A stretch of 64,000 nt of DNA from Hepsetus odoe (GCA_017165825.1 CM029380.1:24610594-24674593), one strand, 5' to 3'; positions 34,251 through 46,400 are shown, counted from the first letter of the stretch. The notes: a model not told the origin generated them from the letters alone. Program-made: numbers and translations.

Positions 34251-34900
34251 AACAAATTGTAAAGGAAAGTAGAGTCGATGAGGCATAACTTTTGGACATT
34301 TTTTCCAAAAAGACAGTTGTTTTTTAGTTAAACTGTACGGGAGTGTCTCTATGGAGTGTGTTTCTTCATTTGCACTCAACAAAACCTGTCACCTGTCATC
34401 TCTCACGCTGTTCAGGAACTACAGACCTCAGCCTTCCAGTCTTGGAGAACATTAAAAACAAAAGAATCTTCTGAAGGGGAAGCTATAACTTAGTCACACC
34501 CCACTGTTGTGCTTTTAAAGGACCCATATCATGTAAAACTTAAAGAAGTTGAGGCCAAAACTGGTCAAATCTGCCAATTACACACATGCAGATGATATTT
34601 CACTGACGTGTCCTAAGAACCCATTCATGGTGCGTCTTTTAAGCCTGCTGTTTAGGTTTTGCCCGTCCTCCGTTTAGGGGCTTAGTCCTAGTTTTGGTGT
34701 CATTGTGACTGAGATGCACCTTTACATATTTTATTCTTAAAGGCAGCCTGTTAGTTCAAAGAGTTAATGGGAAAAAAAGGGAATTAAGACTGTTTTTGGT
34801 GCATAAAGCTACACAAAAACCTAAAACGTGTCCTTTAATGGAAAAGTTGGAGCAGTAGATGTTGCAAAGTTCGCATGAAACCCCCGGGTTCGGCTCTCGG
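34251..34900. other. Intergenic, nothing recognised
   Basis: Non-coding; no repeat class identified. Confidence 0.4.
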
Positions 34901-35720
34901 AGAGATCTGAGGCAGTTAAATCATATTTGCTCATATTTGAGACACTTTCCTATTAGGACTGTAATTTCGTGGCCCTAAAACCACTCTCCGGTCTCTTCCC
35001 TTTTGTATGATAATTCGGCACTAGACAGAATCGTCAGTTGTGGCAGGTAACTCTGAAATTTCATTAACACAAAACTCGTCGCATTATCAGAGTTATGCGT
35101 TTGGGGTCGGGTCCGAAAAAGAGGGGGGAAAGATGAGAACGGCCTGGTCTCATTAATGGAGACCAAATAGTGGAATTAGCTTGAATCTAATTACAAGCCA
35201 CACTATCTAATGTAAAAACATGCCTGTTTTTTTCTCCCTCTCTCTCTCTCTCATTCATTTTGACTAGTAATTAGTTTTGGCCTCTAAAATGCCACCCTTT
35301 AATCATGGGAAGGCAGATGTGATTTGCAGTGCAATTTAATCTTGCTTTAATGAAGAACTAATGGACGCATTGCAAATTACTTTTTTTTTCCTGTAGTGGA
35401 GAGAAAAATCTATTTCCTGCTTTTGAAAAGATCAAGAGTATCTTTGATAATGGCAAGAGCGGGCCAGGCAGCGGCCCTGCATCGAGCCAGCGCGCTCTTT
35501 CACTCCACTCCACCATTGAATGGAAAAGGAGGCCACAATTAGCAACAAAGCAGGGAAAATGCATCAGTACAGCAGAATCGCTCGCCGTGGCTCGACCCCC
35601 GGTGCCCACAGCCTTGTTAGAGGCAGGGCTAAAGTGTCATGCAGGAACAATAGGCCATGATAAATTACCCTTCCCCCTAAAAAAAAGATGTACAGCTAAT
35701 TTTCAATTATACCTATAAAT
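34901..35720. other. CNE-like non-coding block 3
   Basis: About 800 bp free of transposons and dense in homeodomain and SOX-type words: TCATTAATGGAG, TCTAATTACAAG, AGTAATTAGTTT, GCAATTTAATC, GCATTGCAAATTAC, CACAATTAGCAACAAAGCAG. It also carries TGATTTGCAG and a CT run near 35235. No protein feature fits. This is the strongest enhancer-like stretch of the TTC14-FXR1 desert by eye. Confidence 0.45.
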
Positions 35721-36197
35721 GCATCCCCAGATTGAAGAGAAATTGGATATGCATGGGGAACAAACTAATAGATTTGCACCTCCAGCTCAGCCCCATCTGC
35801 TTCGCCCGGAGCTCAAAACGCTGAAAGAGCATCGGATCCTAGACGGCAGGCGTGGAGATAACTGGATAACTCCTAAAGACGTGTCTCGTCAGGGTGTGAT
35901 CAGGGTGCGGATCCATGCTGATCATAGCAGCAGGCCTGCTTTTACAGAGTGATGCTCTTCAGCAACATGTCACTACCTTAAACCCTTAAATGGTGAATGA
36001 ATCTTCACCCACTTCGTCCAAGTTGTTGCCCTGGCAATACAGAGCGGCTGCGTCTAACGAGTTCATTAAAATCACGGCTGACGTTCTGCAGACCCTGCAA
36101 AACATCAAACACATCTAAAACAGTCATTTTGACCATTTTCACAGGAAACAGTCGTACAGTGTCAGAAACCACATAAAAGACGGTGATCTCTCCACTG

Positions 36198-36775
36198 TAA
36201 TGTCTACTGTGAATTATTCATATCCATTATGAATTACTCAGCATACACTGTGAATAAAATAATCTTGGATTAATTATTTGGTATACTACTATTGGTTCTA
36301 CTATAAATTGTTCAGTAATTTCTTTGAATTATTTCATTTCTAATATGAACTCTTCACGATCTACAGTGGATGATTTATTTGCCACCATGAACTGCTCAGC
36401 ATCCACTATGTGATATTTAATAATTACTACAAATTATTTGCTACCCAACATCAATTATTTAATATCCTCTATGAAATATTCAGTAACTGCTATAAACTTT
36501 TCAGTCTCCGCTGATGATGATTCAGTATCTACAGGAAACTTCAGTAATTCTGATGGTTTTTTCCAGTTTCTAATGGGAACTCTTCTGAATTCAGTTGCTG
36601 CCACACACACGCTGATCAGTATCCATTATGAATTATTCGGGAACTACTGTAAATTGTTCAATTGAATAATTCAGCAACTATTAGGAATTATTCCGTTTCA
36701 ATTACTAGCTATTCAGTTGCTACTGGAAACTTTTCAACATCCACTATGAATTATTCAGTAATTACTATGAAACCA
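36198..36775. repeat. Degenerate 24-bp minisatellite
   Basis: The approximate unit TATTCAGTAACTACTATGAAAC recurs about every 24 bp in highly diverged form for nearly 580 bp. Because 24 is divisible by three, the open frames at 36438-36886 show an eight-residue periodicity (YSVTTGNF-like), which is not evidence of a protein. Confidence 0.75.
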
Positions 36776-37560
36776 GTATGTTACACCGTCTCCAAGCATT
36801 TAACATTTGCTGCGTTTCGAATAAAATCTCAGGCCGGCTCACAGCGAAATCCCATTTGTATATTATGCTCCAGTGGGCGTCTGTAGCGGAGTCATTTGAG
36901 CAGCTCTAACATCATTTGCACAATTATGTTGTTCTTTTGGGCCCGAGCTGCTAAATGAGTGTACATTTCACGGGCAACGGAGGCCAGCAAGCCTCCCGAG
37001 TAAACCCAGGTGAGCTGGTCTTACGGGCACGTGATGAAATAAGGAATGGCCTGAATTCGCCATAAAATAACAGAGACTCGCGGCTGAATAAGAGGATGTA
37101 AAACAGGCCGCGCCGAAACGGCCGCAGGAACGGTGGTGGCGGAAGGCGGGGGGATAGGCAAAGATAATATGGAGGGCTTGGCAAATGAGCACTTGAGTAT
37201 CTTGGTGTGTACGTGTGCTTTTGGAAATGTGGCAGAAGATGAAAGCCTAATGGAAGTTGGCTTAACTCGTGAAACAGCCCTGCTATATATCTGATTACTG
37301 CGGGGACAGTAATTTATTTTCTTAAATAAGGGAAAAATTGGATGGGATGAATGAAATTTCCCTGTCGTGGCGCAGCGATGGTACGGGTGGGGGATTATGT
37401 ATTTCATAATCATTCATCAGCAGTGAGAGTGTTCAGGCTTAGCATAATGGAATTCGTAAACTGGTTAGTCTGAACATGAGGCAGTGCTATCAGCAGGGCC
37501 ATAAACGCTGCCTGCAAACCCACTAACACACTTTCACCGCCACACCGCATTAGCTGCTCC
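36776..37560. other. CNE-like non-coding block 4
   Basis: A transposon-free block with CATCATTTGCACAATTATGTTG, GCTGCTAAATGAGTGTACATTT, GGCATAGGCAAAG-type words and TTCATAATCATTCATCAGCAG. No ORF with domain support on either strand. Conservation untested. Confidence 0.4.
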
Positions 37561-37877
37561 GGCCGGGACATTTGATATATTTTTGGACGAGAACACTTTA
37601 TTACGTGTAACTCTACATGCTGTCCTGTTTGCCTGCCTCACTGCTGGGGGGACAGGCCTGCGAAAAGCTTCTTTTACATTTTTATAAATCAAGAAACTCC
37701 GTTCAAGCTGGAGTGGGAGTGATAATTTAGATTTGAATGCTTTTGTTTGGCGTCTGATTCACCGATGAGGCTTCTGCAGCATGATTTCCGTTTTAGGTTT
37801 TGGAGTCTAAATGCTGTTCCTGTATTTGTGTCAATACTTATATATGATCAGCAATCTCATAAAATCCCTCCTACAGT

Positions 37878-38100
37878 ACTTGTGACTGTCATTGTGAACA
37901 CAGAGAACCACAGCCAAATCCATCCTCTGTATTTAACACATTCACACACCGTCCAGCAGGGGGTAGACATAAGCAGCACCGGGGAGCAGTGATGGTGAGG
38001 GTACCTTGATCAGGGAAACCTCAGGGAAACCTACTGATCCAGGATTCGCACCCACAGCCTTCCGCTCCTGGGGCCTTGTCCCTAAACACTAGGACATTGC
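37878..38100 (-). mobile_element. SINE B copy, diverged
   Basis: Minus-strand order: CCTAGTGTTTAGGGACAAGGCCC head, GGTGCGAATCC box B, CAGTAGGTTTCCCTGAGG, then AATACAGAGGATGG and GTTCTCTGTGTTCACAATGA. The tail is degraded. Confidence 0.8.
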
Positions 38101-39465
38101 TAATATTGTGTGGTGCCACACCAACAACTCTGAGGCCTGGTCTCCACAGTCCCTCTAAAGGTGATCTGCGAGGTGGGTCCATGGATGGGACTAGATTGAG
38201 ATGTTGGGAATTTGAAGGAACACCTTGAACTCTCTCTCAAAATGTTCCTGAACAATTTGTGCAGTTTTTGAGGCACTTTTGGTTGGACATCCAACAAGAC
38301 CTGCTGTGTTGACGCAGCTCTGACCCAGTCTAATGCTTCGAGATGAGGGGTTTCAGTCAGAGAGTTTGGGGTTCAATCCCCTGGCTCAGGAGGAAAATGT
38401 GGACAATGATGCTTCCCTCTCCTGCATTCTTAGCTGAAGAGCTCTTGAGCAAGGCTCATAGCTTCCACCAGAAGGTGGTATTGCAGCCCACTGCTCAAGG
38501 TATGTGTATTTGGATGGCTTACATGCAGAAGACAAATTCCCTGCTCACTGTTCACAGTTTATTTCAGGCTCAGATCCTTATGTTCACCCAAACCTCCTGC
38601 TTCCAGCATCAACCTGCTTCCAGCTTCCAGCTTCAAGAACTGACCTTGAAATTACTGCCTGTTATCTCACATAGACACAGGTACCGAAGAGTCCCTACAG
38701 AGTGACACTTAAACATGGAATGTTTTATGCAGTTTTCTATTTATTAGTTAACTTGAACATTTTGGAACTTAGTTAAACAAAGATAATGCACTATAACCTT
38801 TGTCTTTTAAATGTTTTAGAATTTTTGATAAAACTGAATGTAAAAAATGAACAAAAACCTAAAATGACTAGCTTTCGCACATGGCTGCACTGGGCGCTAT
38901 ATTGATACAGCAGGACGAAGAGTAAAGTGGGACGATGATGGTCCCGATGATGTTCGTGTGGGATTGAGATGTAAACTGTTGGGCTCTTATGTTTGCGCTG
39001 TAAATTTTGGGGCTTCATTTCAAAAACGGGTGACTATGAGAGGTGAAGTGACGCAGCGCTGTGGTGCGAATCCAGTTAAGGATGTAAAGCATTTAAACTC
39101 ACTTTGGAATTTGTAAATGGGATATAAACATTCAGCAGAAAATGCATGATGGATTATTTAATATATTTTAAACGTTTTTAAGGCCGTCCCACTTTAATTC
39201 ACAGGGGGCCGTTGGACGGGTGTTACAGACACTAAGGAGAGCTCTGCACTAATGAGCACTAATGAACCTCTCACGTTCATTATTTGCATTTCTCGTTCTC
39301 AACAAATCTCTGAAAAAACAAAAACAAAAACATTTTTTGGGAGGCTGATTTGAGTGACTGAATGATTGGCTCTGTATATTGTATATATATAAATATTTAA
39401 TACAGAATAATTCCTTTTGGAAATATGAAATAATTCATAGCAAATATTTAGCCTTTCATATTGCA
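38101..39465. other. Intergenic with a possible degraded SINE
   Basis: At 38335-38470 GGGGTTCAATCCC and CTCTTGAGCAAGGC suggest a decayed tRNA-head SINE. Otherwise nothing recognised. Confidence 0.4.
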
Positions 39466-39673
39466 TTATGAGCGGTGTCCTTGTGTTTAGGGACGAGACC
39501 CCATAGTCAGAAGGTTGTGAGTTTGAGTCCCAGACCAGTAGATTGTCCTGAGGTTTCTTTGATGGAGGTACCGTCCCCATTACTGCTCCCTGGATGCTGG
39601 ATATGTCTGCTCCCTGCTGGATGCTATTTGGTTCACTGTGTGTTCACAATGACTAACAGTCACTTGCACTAAT
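39466..39673 (+). mobile_element. SINE B copy
   Basis: GTGTCCTTGTGTTTAGGGACGA head, GAGTTTGAGTCCCAG box B, TGCTCCCTGGATGCTGGATA body, TTCACTGTGTGTTCACAATG, AGTCACTTGCACT tail. Confidence 0.85.
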
Positions 39674-40670
39674 TGCACTAAATGAAAAACTTACCTCTGG
39701 ATTCCTTTTCTGAATTATTGCAGTAAAGATTTAAAGTGTGAAAGTAAACATGAAGTAAAATATAAGCTTCAACCAGCGGAGGTTTCCAGTTGCCTGTGTT
39801 TCGTGTTTCTTACTTTTTAAAATTTCTTTTCTGTTTTTTAAAAACAGTGATCATGAAATGTATATTTTATAAGTGGCAAAAAAGCAACAATGTCTGACTA
39901 GCAATGCTGGACCTTTACTAATGGATATCTACAGGCTGTGTAGTGAACCGGCTGTGCTGATAGATGTGGACTATAATTAATTGCATGTTAATAATCAGTT
40001 AATTATAAAATGATAGGAAATAGTTAGTAGTTTTGGAGTTTTTCATCTGTTTGTTTTGCCAAATTTCAGTCTTGAAATGAATAGTTATCAACTAAAAGTG
40101 AAACGAATACAGTTTTCTTTAAAGATTATTTGGACAGAAAAGTGTAAATTCCCACTAATGCCAGAGTTTACTGGAGCGGTGTGTGAGTGAACTGCTGTGT
40201 CGTTTTGATAAAGGCAATTCTGTCCATTCTGAGTCTCTGCGTTTTTTTTGGTGAAAGTGAAGTGGGACAGTCTGTTAATGATGACCGTGATCAGGAGAAA
40301 AACTGTAAAGCAGAATTATTTTCACCACTAGGTGACACTAACAGGTTTCATCAAAGACATTTCTCAGAAAAACACATCTGACAGTGTTTCGGTCTCCAAA
40401 CTGATCCCTCCATCCATCTCTTTCTCGCTCTGTCAGTTTTTCATCCAGTAAACAGGTACTGAAGTGGGATTACAACATCTGGGACGAACACTTTCAGCTC
40501 AGAGATGGACGCCCGTCTCCAAGAGTTCGGCACAGTGAACAGTGAACTTCGGTTAGTTTGGATCACTAAACTGGTGCCGAACATCAACCTGAATTAGTCT
40601 GAACTCACTTTAGGAACCTGTGAGGAGAGAGACCACTGCAAAGGAGAACCGACTCTCTGTGACCTAGAGT
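39674..40670. other. Intergenic, nothing recognised
   Basis: AT-rich non-coding sequence without recognised features. Confidence 0.4.
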
Positions 40671-40672
40671 CT

Positions 40673-41168
40673 CCATCCATCCATCCATCCATTTATTTAT
40701 TTATTTAAACCATTAATCCATTGATCTATTTGTTGATTAATCTATTAATCAATCCCTTCATCCATCCTTCCATCCATCCTGCCCAAGGACATCCATCCAT
40801 TCATTCAAACCATCGATTGATCCATCTTTCCATTCATCATCCATCTATCAATCCATGTATTTATTTAAACGACTAATCCATTGATCTATTTGTTGATTAA
40901 TCTATCAATCAATCCATCCATCCATCCATCCTTCCTTCCATCCATCCTGCCCAAGGACATCCATCCATTCATTCAAACCATCAACTTATCCATCCATCCA
41001 CCCTTCTATCAATCCTTCCATCCATCCATACCAAAGCCACATGTTTATGCATTCAATGATCCATCAATTCATTTATCAATCAATCCATTCACTCATCAGT
41101 TGCTCTGTCTATCCATCCATCCATCCATCCATCCATCCATCCATCCATCCATCCATCCATTCATCCAT
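40673..41168. repeat. (ATCC)n-rich array with internal tandem duplication
   Basis: Mostly CATC/ATCC tetranucleotides. Two unusual non-repeat phrases, ATCCATTGATCTATTTGTTG and CATCCTGCCCAAGGACATCC, each occur twice about 160 bp apart (from about 40716 and 40876). This shows that a mixed segment of roughly 160 bp was tandemly duplicated. A pure (CCAT)n run lies at 41111-41160. Confidence 0.85.
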
Positions 41169-41187
41169 ACACACACACACACACATG

Positions 41188-41221
<34 letters not shown>
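41169..41221. repeat. (CA)n microsatellite
   Basis: CA repeats with TG and CG interruptions near 41186-41192, adjoining the ATCC array. Confidence 0.9.
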
Positions 41222-41228
<7 letters not shown>

Positions 41229-41254
41229 ACACCTAAAAGGCAGTTTACCATCTT

Positions 41255-41400
41255 CTGTTCACCTGTCGTGTGTTTGGACTGTGGAAGGAAACCTGAGCTT
41301 GTGGAGGAACCCCCACAGCGGAGAACATGAACACTCTTCCCAAACTGGGAATGGAACCCAAAACCTTGTGAGGCCCCAGCACTAAACCCTGCACCACCAT
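41255..41400 (-). mobile_element. SINE D fragment
   Basis: Minus strand: GGTGGTGCAGGGTTTAGTGC, CCTCACAAGGTTTTGGGTTC, ATGTTCTCCGCTGTGGGGGT. The adjacent CA and ATCC arrays probably grew from its tail. Confidence 0.65.
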
Positions 41401-41794
41401 GAATGTGCACTAAACTTGCATTAAATACTAAATTCCCTGTGGAGGACGTGTACTTCCAATCATGTCTTCTGTTCAGATGTGCTCAAACTTTTGCATGGGA
41501 AGTTTAAAGGAGCTGTGAAAGTTGTTTAAATGACCCATTTACTTTAAAATTCAGCTGGTGATGGGAAGATGGGAAGATAAACGCTGATGAGAAGCTGTAA
41601 TACAGCAGATAAAACATGTATTTGATAGTTAAATTTTCTCCTTCAAGCTAAAAACTGCTCAGAAAAAGCACTCTTTTCACACCCTTCGTTCAGTTTACAG
41701 CTAAAGAAAGAGTGCATTGTGTTTCATCGTTTGACTTTTTTTAGCAGAAGATCGGGATACGATGGACCTTTGATGTTGTAAATATTTAAAATGT

Positions 41795-41878
41795 TTACAG
41801 TCATGTATTCTGCCTTTGTCCGACTCACTTTCATTCCTCTCCTCTCTAGAGCAGATCTCCATCTCTCCAGGGTCTCCA
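41795..41878 (-). mobile_element. RTE LINE short fragment
   Basis: Nearly identical to part of the RTE copy at 30225-30295: TTTGTCCGACTCACTTTCATTCC and GCAGATCTCCATCTCTCCAGG. It is followed by a degenerate AAT/AAG/GAT trinucleotide run to 41970. Confidence 0.8.
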
Positions 41879-41972
41879 ATAATAATAACAATAATAATAA
41901 TGAGAATAATAATAAGAAGAAGAAGAATGATGATGATGATCATGATGATGATGATGATAATAATAAAAAATA
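41878..41972. repeat. Compound trinucleotide repeat (AAT, AAG, GAT)
   Basis: A run of AATAAT, AAGAAG and GATGAT triplets of about 95 bp. The asparagine/lysine/aspartate ORF here is an artefact. Confidence 0.9.
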
Positions 41973-42174
41973 GAAAGTAAAATGTATCCAAGGATTTAAC
42001 AAATGAGCAACAAGAATCCAAGTGAACATTATTATTTCTTTAAAACAATAAGCTTTAACAAAGTTTATTCACTCTGTAGAAAAAGTGTGTTGTAGTAAAA
42101 TGAGGGAAGGGACAAAGGAAGGAAATGTGGAGTATAAAAAATAAAACAGTGGCCCAAAAGAGTGACCTAAACCT

Positions 42175-42346
42175 CACCTATAGACCGAGAGGTCGCAGGT
42201 TCTAATCCCACCTCCAGCTCTACCACCATTGGGTTCCTGAGCAAGACCCTGAACCCTGAGTTCCTCCAGGGGGGACTGTCCCTGTAATCAGGAAATGGAA
42301 GTTGCTCTGGATAAGAGCGTCTGATAAATACCGTAAATGTAAATGA
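42175..42346 (-). mobile_element. SINE-like element C, minus copy
   Basis: Minus-strand order: TTTACATTTACGGTATTTATCAGACGCTCTTATCCAGAGCAACTT, GGGACAGTCCCCCCTGGAGGA, GGTGGGATTAGAACC, GGTCTATAGG. It is the inverted counterpart of 7335-7557. Confidence 0.85.
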
Positions 42347-42557
42347 AAGACAGAGTGCTTTATTACAGGACAACAGTCACCATGAGGACAGAACATGAAA
42401 CCAGCTGTCCCCTATTTATATCATATATTTGAATATATAACATTAAAATATTATTTAATCTTAATTAAAAATAAGCACAAATTTAAATCAACTTATTGAA
42501 AATATTATTGTATTATATATATATATATATAAATAAAATACAATAATGTTTTATAAA

Positions 42558-42815
42558 GGGCAGCGGTGGCCTAGCGGTTAGGGCGTTAGCCGCATGATCG
42601 GAGGATCGGGGTTCAAACCCCTTCCCAATAGTTGCCCTGAGGTCCCTTGAGCAAGGTACCGTCCCCATCACTGCTCCCCGGGCGCTTTCAATAGCTGCCC
42701 ACTGCTGCACGGGTTTGAGTGTGCATGGGTAAAATGCAGAGGTCCAATTTCGTTGTGGTTCATGTGTGCTGTGCCGTGACCTCGCAATGACAAGGGTTGT
42801 CACTTTCACTTTTTT
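42558..42815 (+). mobile_element. SINE B copy, well preserved
   Basis: GGGCAGCGGTGGCCTAGCGGTTAGGGCG head, GGGGTTCAAACCCC box B, CTTTCAATAGCTGCCCACTGCTG body, AATTTCGTTGTGGTTCATG, and a TTGTCACTTTCACTTTT tail. One of the least diverged copies in the window. Confidence 0.92.
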
Positions 42816-43011
42816 TCTTTAAAGCACTGAAAAGGTGGTCACTACTTGACCTACTTGACTTGATTTGAAAGGGTTTCACTTTCACTTTCACTCTGTTAGA
42901 AGGTAATACTATAATTTTGGTACAACCATGTCAAGGCTCATAGAAGGCCAAATCACAAACTTCATGACTTTTTAGTGACTGTACAGTCAACTTGGACTTT
43001 TTGGCTCACAA

Positions 43012-43416
43012 CTAGAGATTTAGTAGGTCATAATCTGTGAAATTTGATTAAAATAAGATGATGTTTTGGTATAATCAGGCAGAATTTGTGAAAACGGAGT
43101 AAAATAACCTCATGTTTTGGTCTAATTATGCATGTTTTGTGAAATTGTATTAAAATCAGGTGTTGTTGGCTCTAGAAGGGCATAATTTGTGAAAATGGAG
43201 AAAGACTGTGTATTTGTGTCTAGCAGATGATAATCTGAGATCTGATTAAGATAAAGTGATGTTTTGGTCCAGTAGAGCATCATTTCTGAAATCTGTTTAG
43301 AATAAACTCATACTTTGGTCTAAAAAGGCATAATTTATAAAGCTTGATTGAAATAGCACCACGTTTTGGTTTAGTTGGCCATAATTTGTCAAATTTGATT
43401 AAAATAGGATGATGTT
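43012..43416. repeat. 50-bp minisatellite just upstream of FXR1
   Basis: About eight diverged units, each with GCATAATTTGTGAAAT then GATTAAAATA then GATGTTTTGGT. Unit starts fall near 43031, 43083, 43132, 43182, 43230, 43280, 43330 and 43380. The array ends roughly 80 bp before the FXR1 start codon. Confidence 0.85.
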
Positions 43417-43493
43417 TTTGAGAGACTGATGTTAAAACTGGATCTAACTGAACGCTTCTAGAACTTTTACCCAGCATCCCCTGCGCGCTCAAC

Positions 43494-46400
43494 ATGGAGG
43501 ACCTGACGGTGGAGGTTCGTGGCTCCAATGGAGCCTTTTACAAGGTAAAAAGTCCATTTGTGTGCTTATTTCTGTCTAATAACGACGGTGATTTATTCTT
43601 AAGAAGCAAAAGATCCCGACCAGGCCCGGTTTTACACCAACTCGAGCCTTTTTTCGTTTCTTTTCGGCGCAGTTTGGGCTTCGTCTCGATGCTACTGTGG
43701 CTAAGCTAGTTGCTAAGTAAGAAAAACGAGCAAACTCGTAAACAAATGGATCAAAAGAGAGAAAAACGGCTCTTTTGAAATATCAGACGGGAGGATTTTA
43801 AAGTAGGGTGTCGTTTGAGCTTAATGCAGCTTGTTATTCCTCTCAGATCTGTAATATTTATTTGAGTAATCGAGCTATGCTAAGTTGCTAGCCTCGATTT
43901 AGCACCTTTTAAATAACGTTTTCTTTCATTTAAAATGGAATTTTACAAGCTTTTGGTGTTCTTAGAGAAGCAGGGCGATGATAAGAGAGCAATTGAGACG
44001 GTTTATTTCGAATTACCTGGTAGCATTCTGTTAAAGTGAGCAGAAAGCTGTAGTTTTGCTGATGTTTTTATTTATCATTTATTATTAAATCCTCTAACTC
44101 TAGCCGAAAATCCCATCCTCTCCAGGTTAAAACGATGTAAATTCAGCAGCACGCGTTTTTTGTCCCATTCCACCTTAAATGGAGCAGCGCATAGGTGCAC
44201 GCATTTAAGGTGGAATGGCAAAATGGGGTGAAAGGCTGCATGCAAGCTCAAAGCTGATACCTTCGCACTCCTCTCAGGTTTATTTTGGGCTTTATGCGAC
44301 AGACCAGGCTGAGAAAAAACGCCTTCTATCATTCAAAAGTTATCCCAAGCCTGCCTCGCAGTCCAGCAGCTGTTCACTCTTCATCAGCGGCTGTCATCGG
44401 CTGGGCCAGATATTTGTGAAGCCACTTCTATTTTTGAGTTGCCAGTGTTGGAGATGACTCCCAGCTTCAGACACACACACCTCTGAAGAAGCAAGCCTTC
44501 GCAGGCAGTCACGAAAGGCTGATTTTCTCACAAATGTATTTACTCTGCTTTTCATTTGGCCATCTTTCTTTAGGAAGATCTGAAGAGAGGGAAGTGCAAA
44601 AATATGAAAGGTTTTTAATCAATGTCTCACACCCTGCGCTAAGTCTGGTTAAGCATGACTAATTTTGCTCTCTTTGCACATAAATATAAAATTGGTCCGT
44701 GTTCTTACTACTGACGATGTCAACATACACTCGGGAAAGAGTATTCGTTATCATCATAATACGTATTGTCCTAATGCCCAGCCCTAATCGGCCATTTGTT
44801 TCTGTGAAAACCAGACAACGTGAGAGCAAAACCGAAACTTAAAGGGGCATTCCAGTCCAAAACTCGCTCTTCATACTTTGCGTGTCGTATTTTATGATCA
44901 TCTTTGCAGGTTTGGTCCTCGTTGGATGGACAGAATTCATAAATTTATATCATTTCAGTGTTTTTTTGTCCATTAATGTTCACTCACTGCAGTAGCTGGC
45001 ATGCATGATTCATGCAAGCATTGGGAATCCCCACCCAGAGTGTGCGCTAGTGCAGGTTAATAAATGCAGAAATCGTATTTCACTTCCTAGTTAATGTTAC
45101 ACCCATCTGTCTGTCCTCTGCATGAATATGCAGTTGGAGTGGATTTATTAACTGTAATGTGTTCACACAATCATCCGGCCTGTTCAGAATGATCAGAAAA
45201 GGGTTTCTAAACGGGAAAATTTCGCTTTTGAAACTTTATTGGCACTTTTCTAGGATGCAAGCACATTGTTCTTGTTTATGAAATGCTGTTTATGTGAATG
45301 CTGTATGTAGGTCTTTGTTTTTTTGTGCTCAGTTCTCCTAGGAGGTCATCTCACCGATATGTTAAATGAGCCTGTGTGTGTGTGATATTTATATTAATAT
45401 AAATATAAATAAAAGTACACCATATATTTTTTTTTGCAAAATCTTTTTTATTTTGGACAAAATACTTAAAACCCTGATGTCGCAGTGGACCTACACATGC
45501 AATAGTTGAATTATTCATTTAAAAAAACTTTTGCCGTTTTGTGTAATTGTGTTTTATGTGTCTAAAAAGACATTGTTTCGTTCCAGGGCTTCGTTAAAGA
45601 TGTTCATGATGACTCTCTCTCCATTTCATTTGAAAACAAGTGAGTACCAGCTGATGGAGAATAAATTTTTTTCCCCTCCAGAATGATATACAACATTTTG
45701 AACATTTATTTATTTATTAGTTATTAATTATCCTAACTTTTTTTTAAGCTGGCAGCCAGAAAGACAAGTTCCTTTCTGCGATGTCCGTTTGCCTCCTCCT
45801 GCTGATGCCAAGAAGGAGATCGGTGAGGGAGAAGAAGTGGAGGTGAGTAGCTTTGAGGCTGAATGATAACGGAGACCCATTTGGACAGTAGAGGTGGACA
45901 CTGGTTGGGACTATAACGTAAATAAATCTGGACACCAGATTTGGTTAAACAGTGTAATATACAGTTAAATGTGATTGGAAAGTGAATACACTAAGATAAA
46001 GGGTCTGTGTAAATAAAGATTGCTATTATTGCTGTTTATGCTGAAAAATCTGATTACTGAGTTACGCATTTGGTCTTTTTATTGGGATTTTATTGAGTTA
46101 CTGGAAATGTGATGATGGGTTGAAGGATGGGATAGATGGATCAATTTTTTTAGGATTCAATTTTCTGTCTCAGATCTTCTCCAGAGCGAATGAACAGGAG
46201 CCTTGTGGCTGGTGGCTCGCAAAAGTGCGAATGATGAAGGGAGACGTGAGTTTGCTGCTAACTTTCAGTTTTCGTTCCTCCAACGTCCTCTGGAGTGCCC
46301 AGTGTTAACTTTCGCTTTCCTTTCTGCACAGTTCTACGTGATCGAGTACGCTGCGTGTGATGCAACGTACAACGAGATAGTCACTTTTGAGCGCCTCCGT

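Noticed and set aside
36438..36886. ORFs with an eight-residue repeat (YSVTTGNF-like)
   Set aside because: The periodicity comes from a 24-bp minisatellite; there is no start context or conserved domain.
40673..41221. CRISPR-like spacing of short repeats
   Set aside because: They are microsatellites and minisatellites in a vertebrate genome, with no unique spacers of constant length.
42558..42640. Possible tRNA genes at the SINE heads
   Set aside because: Box A and B are present, but the sequences lack a full cloverleaf and are fused to SINE bodies.
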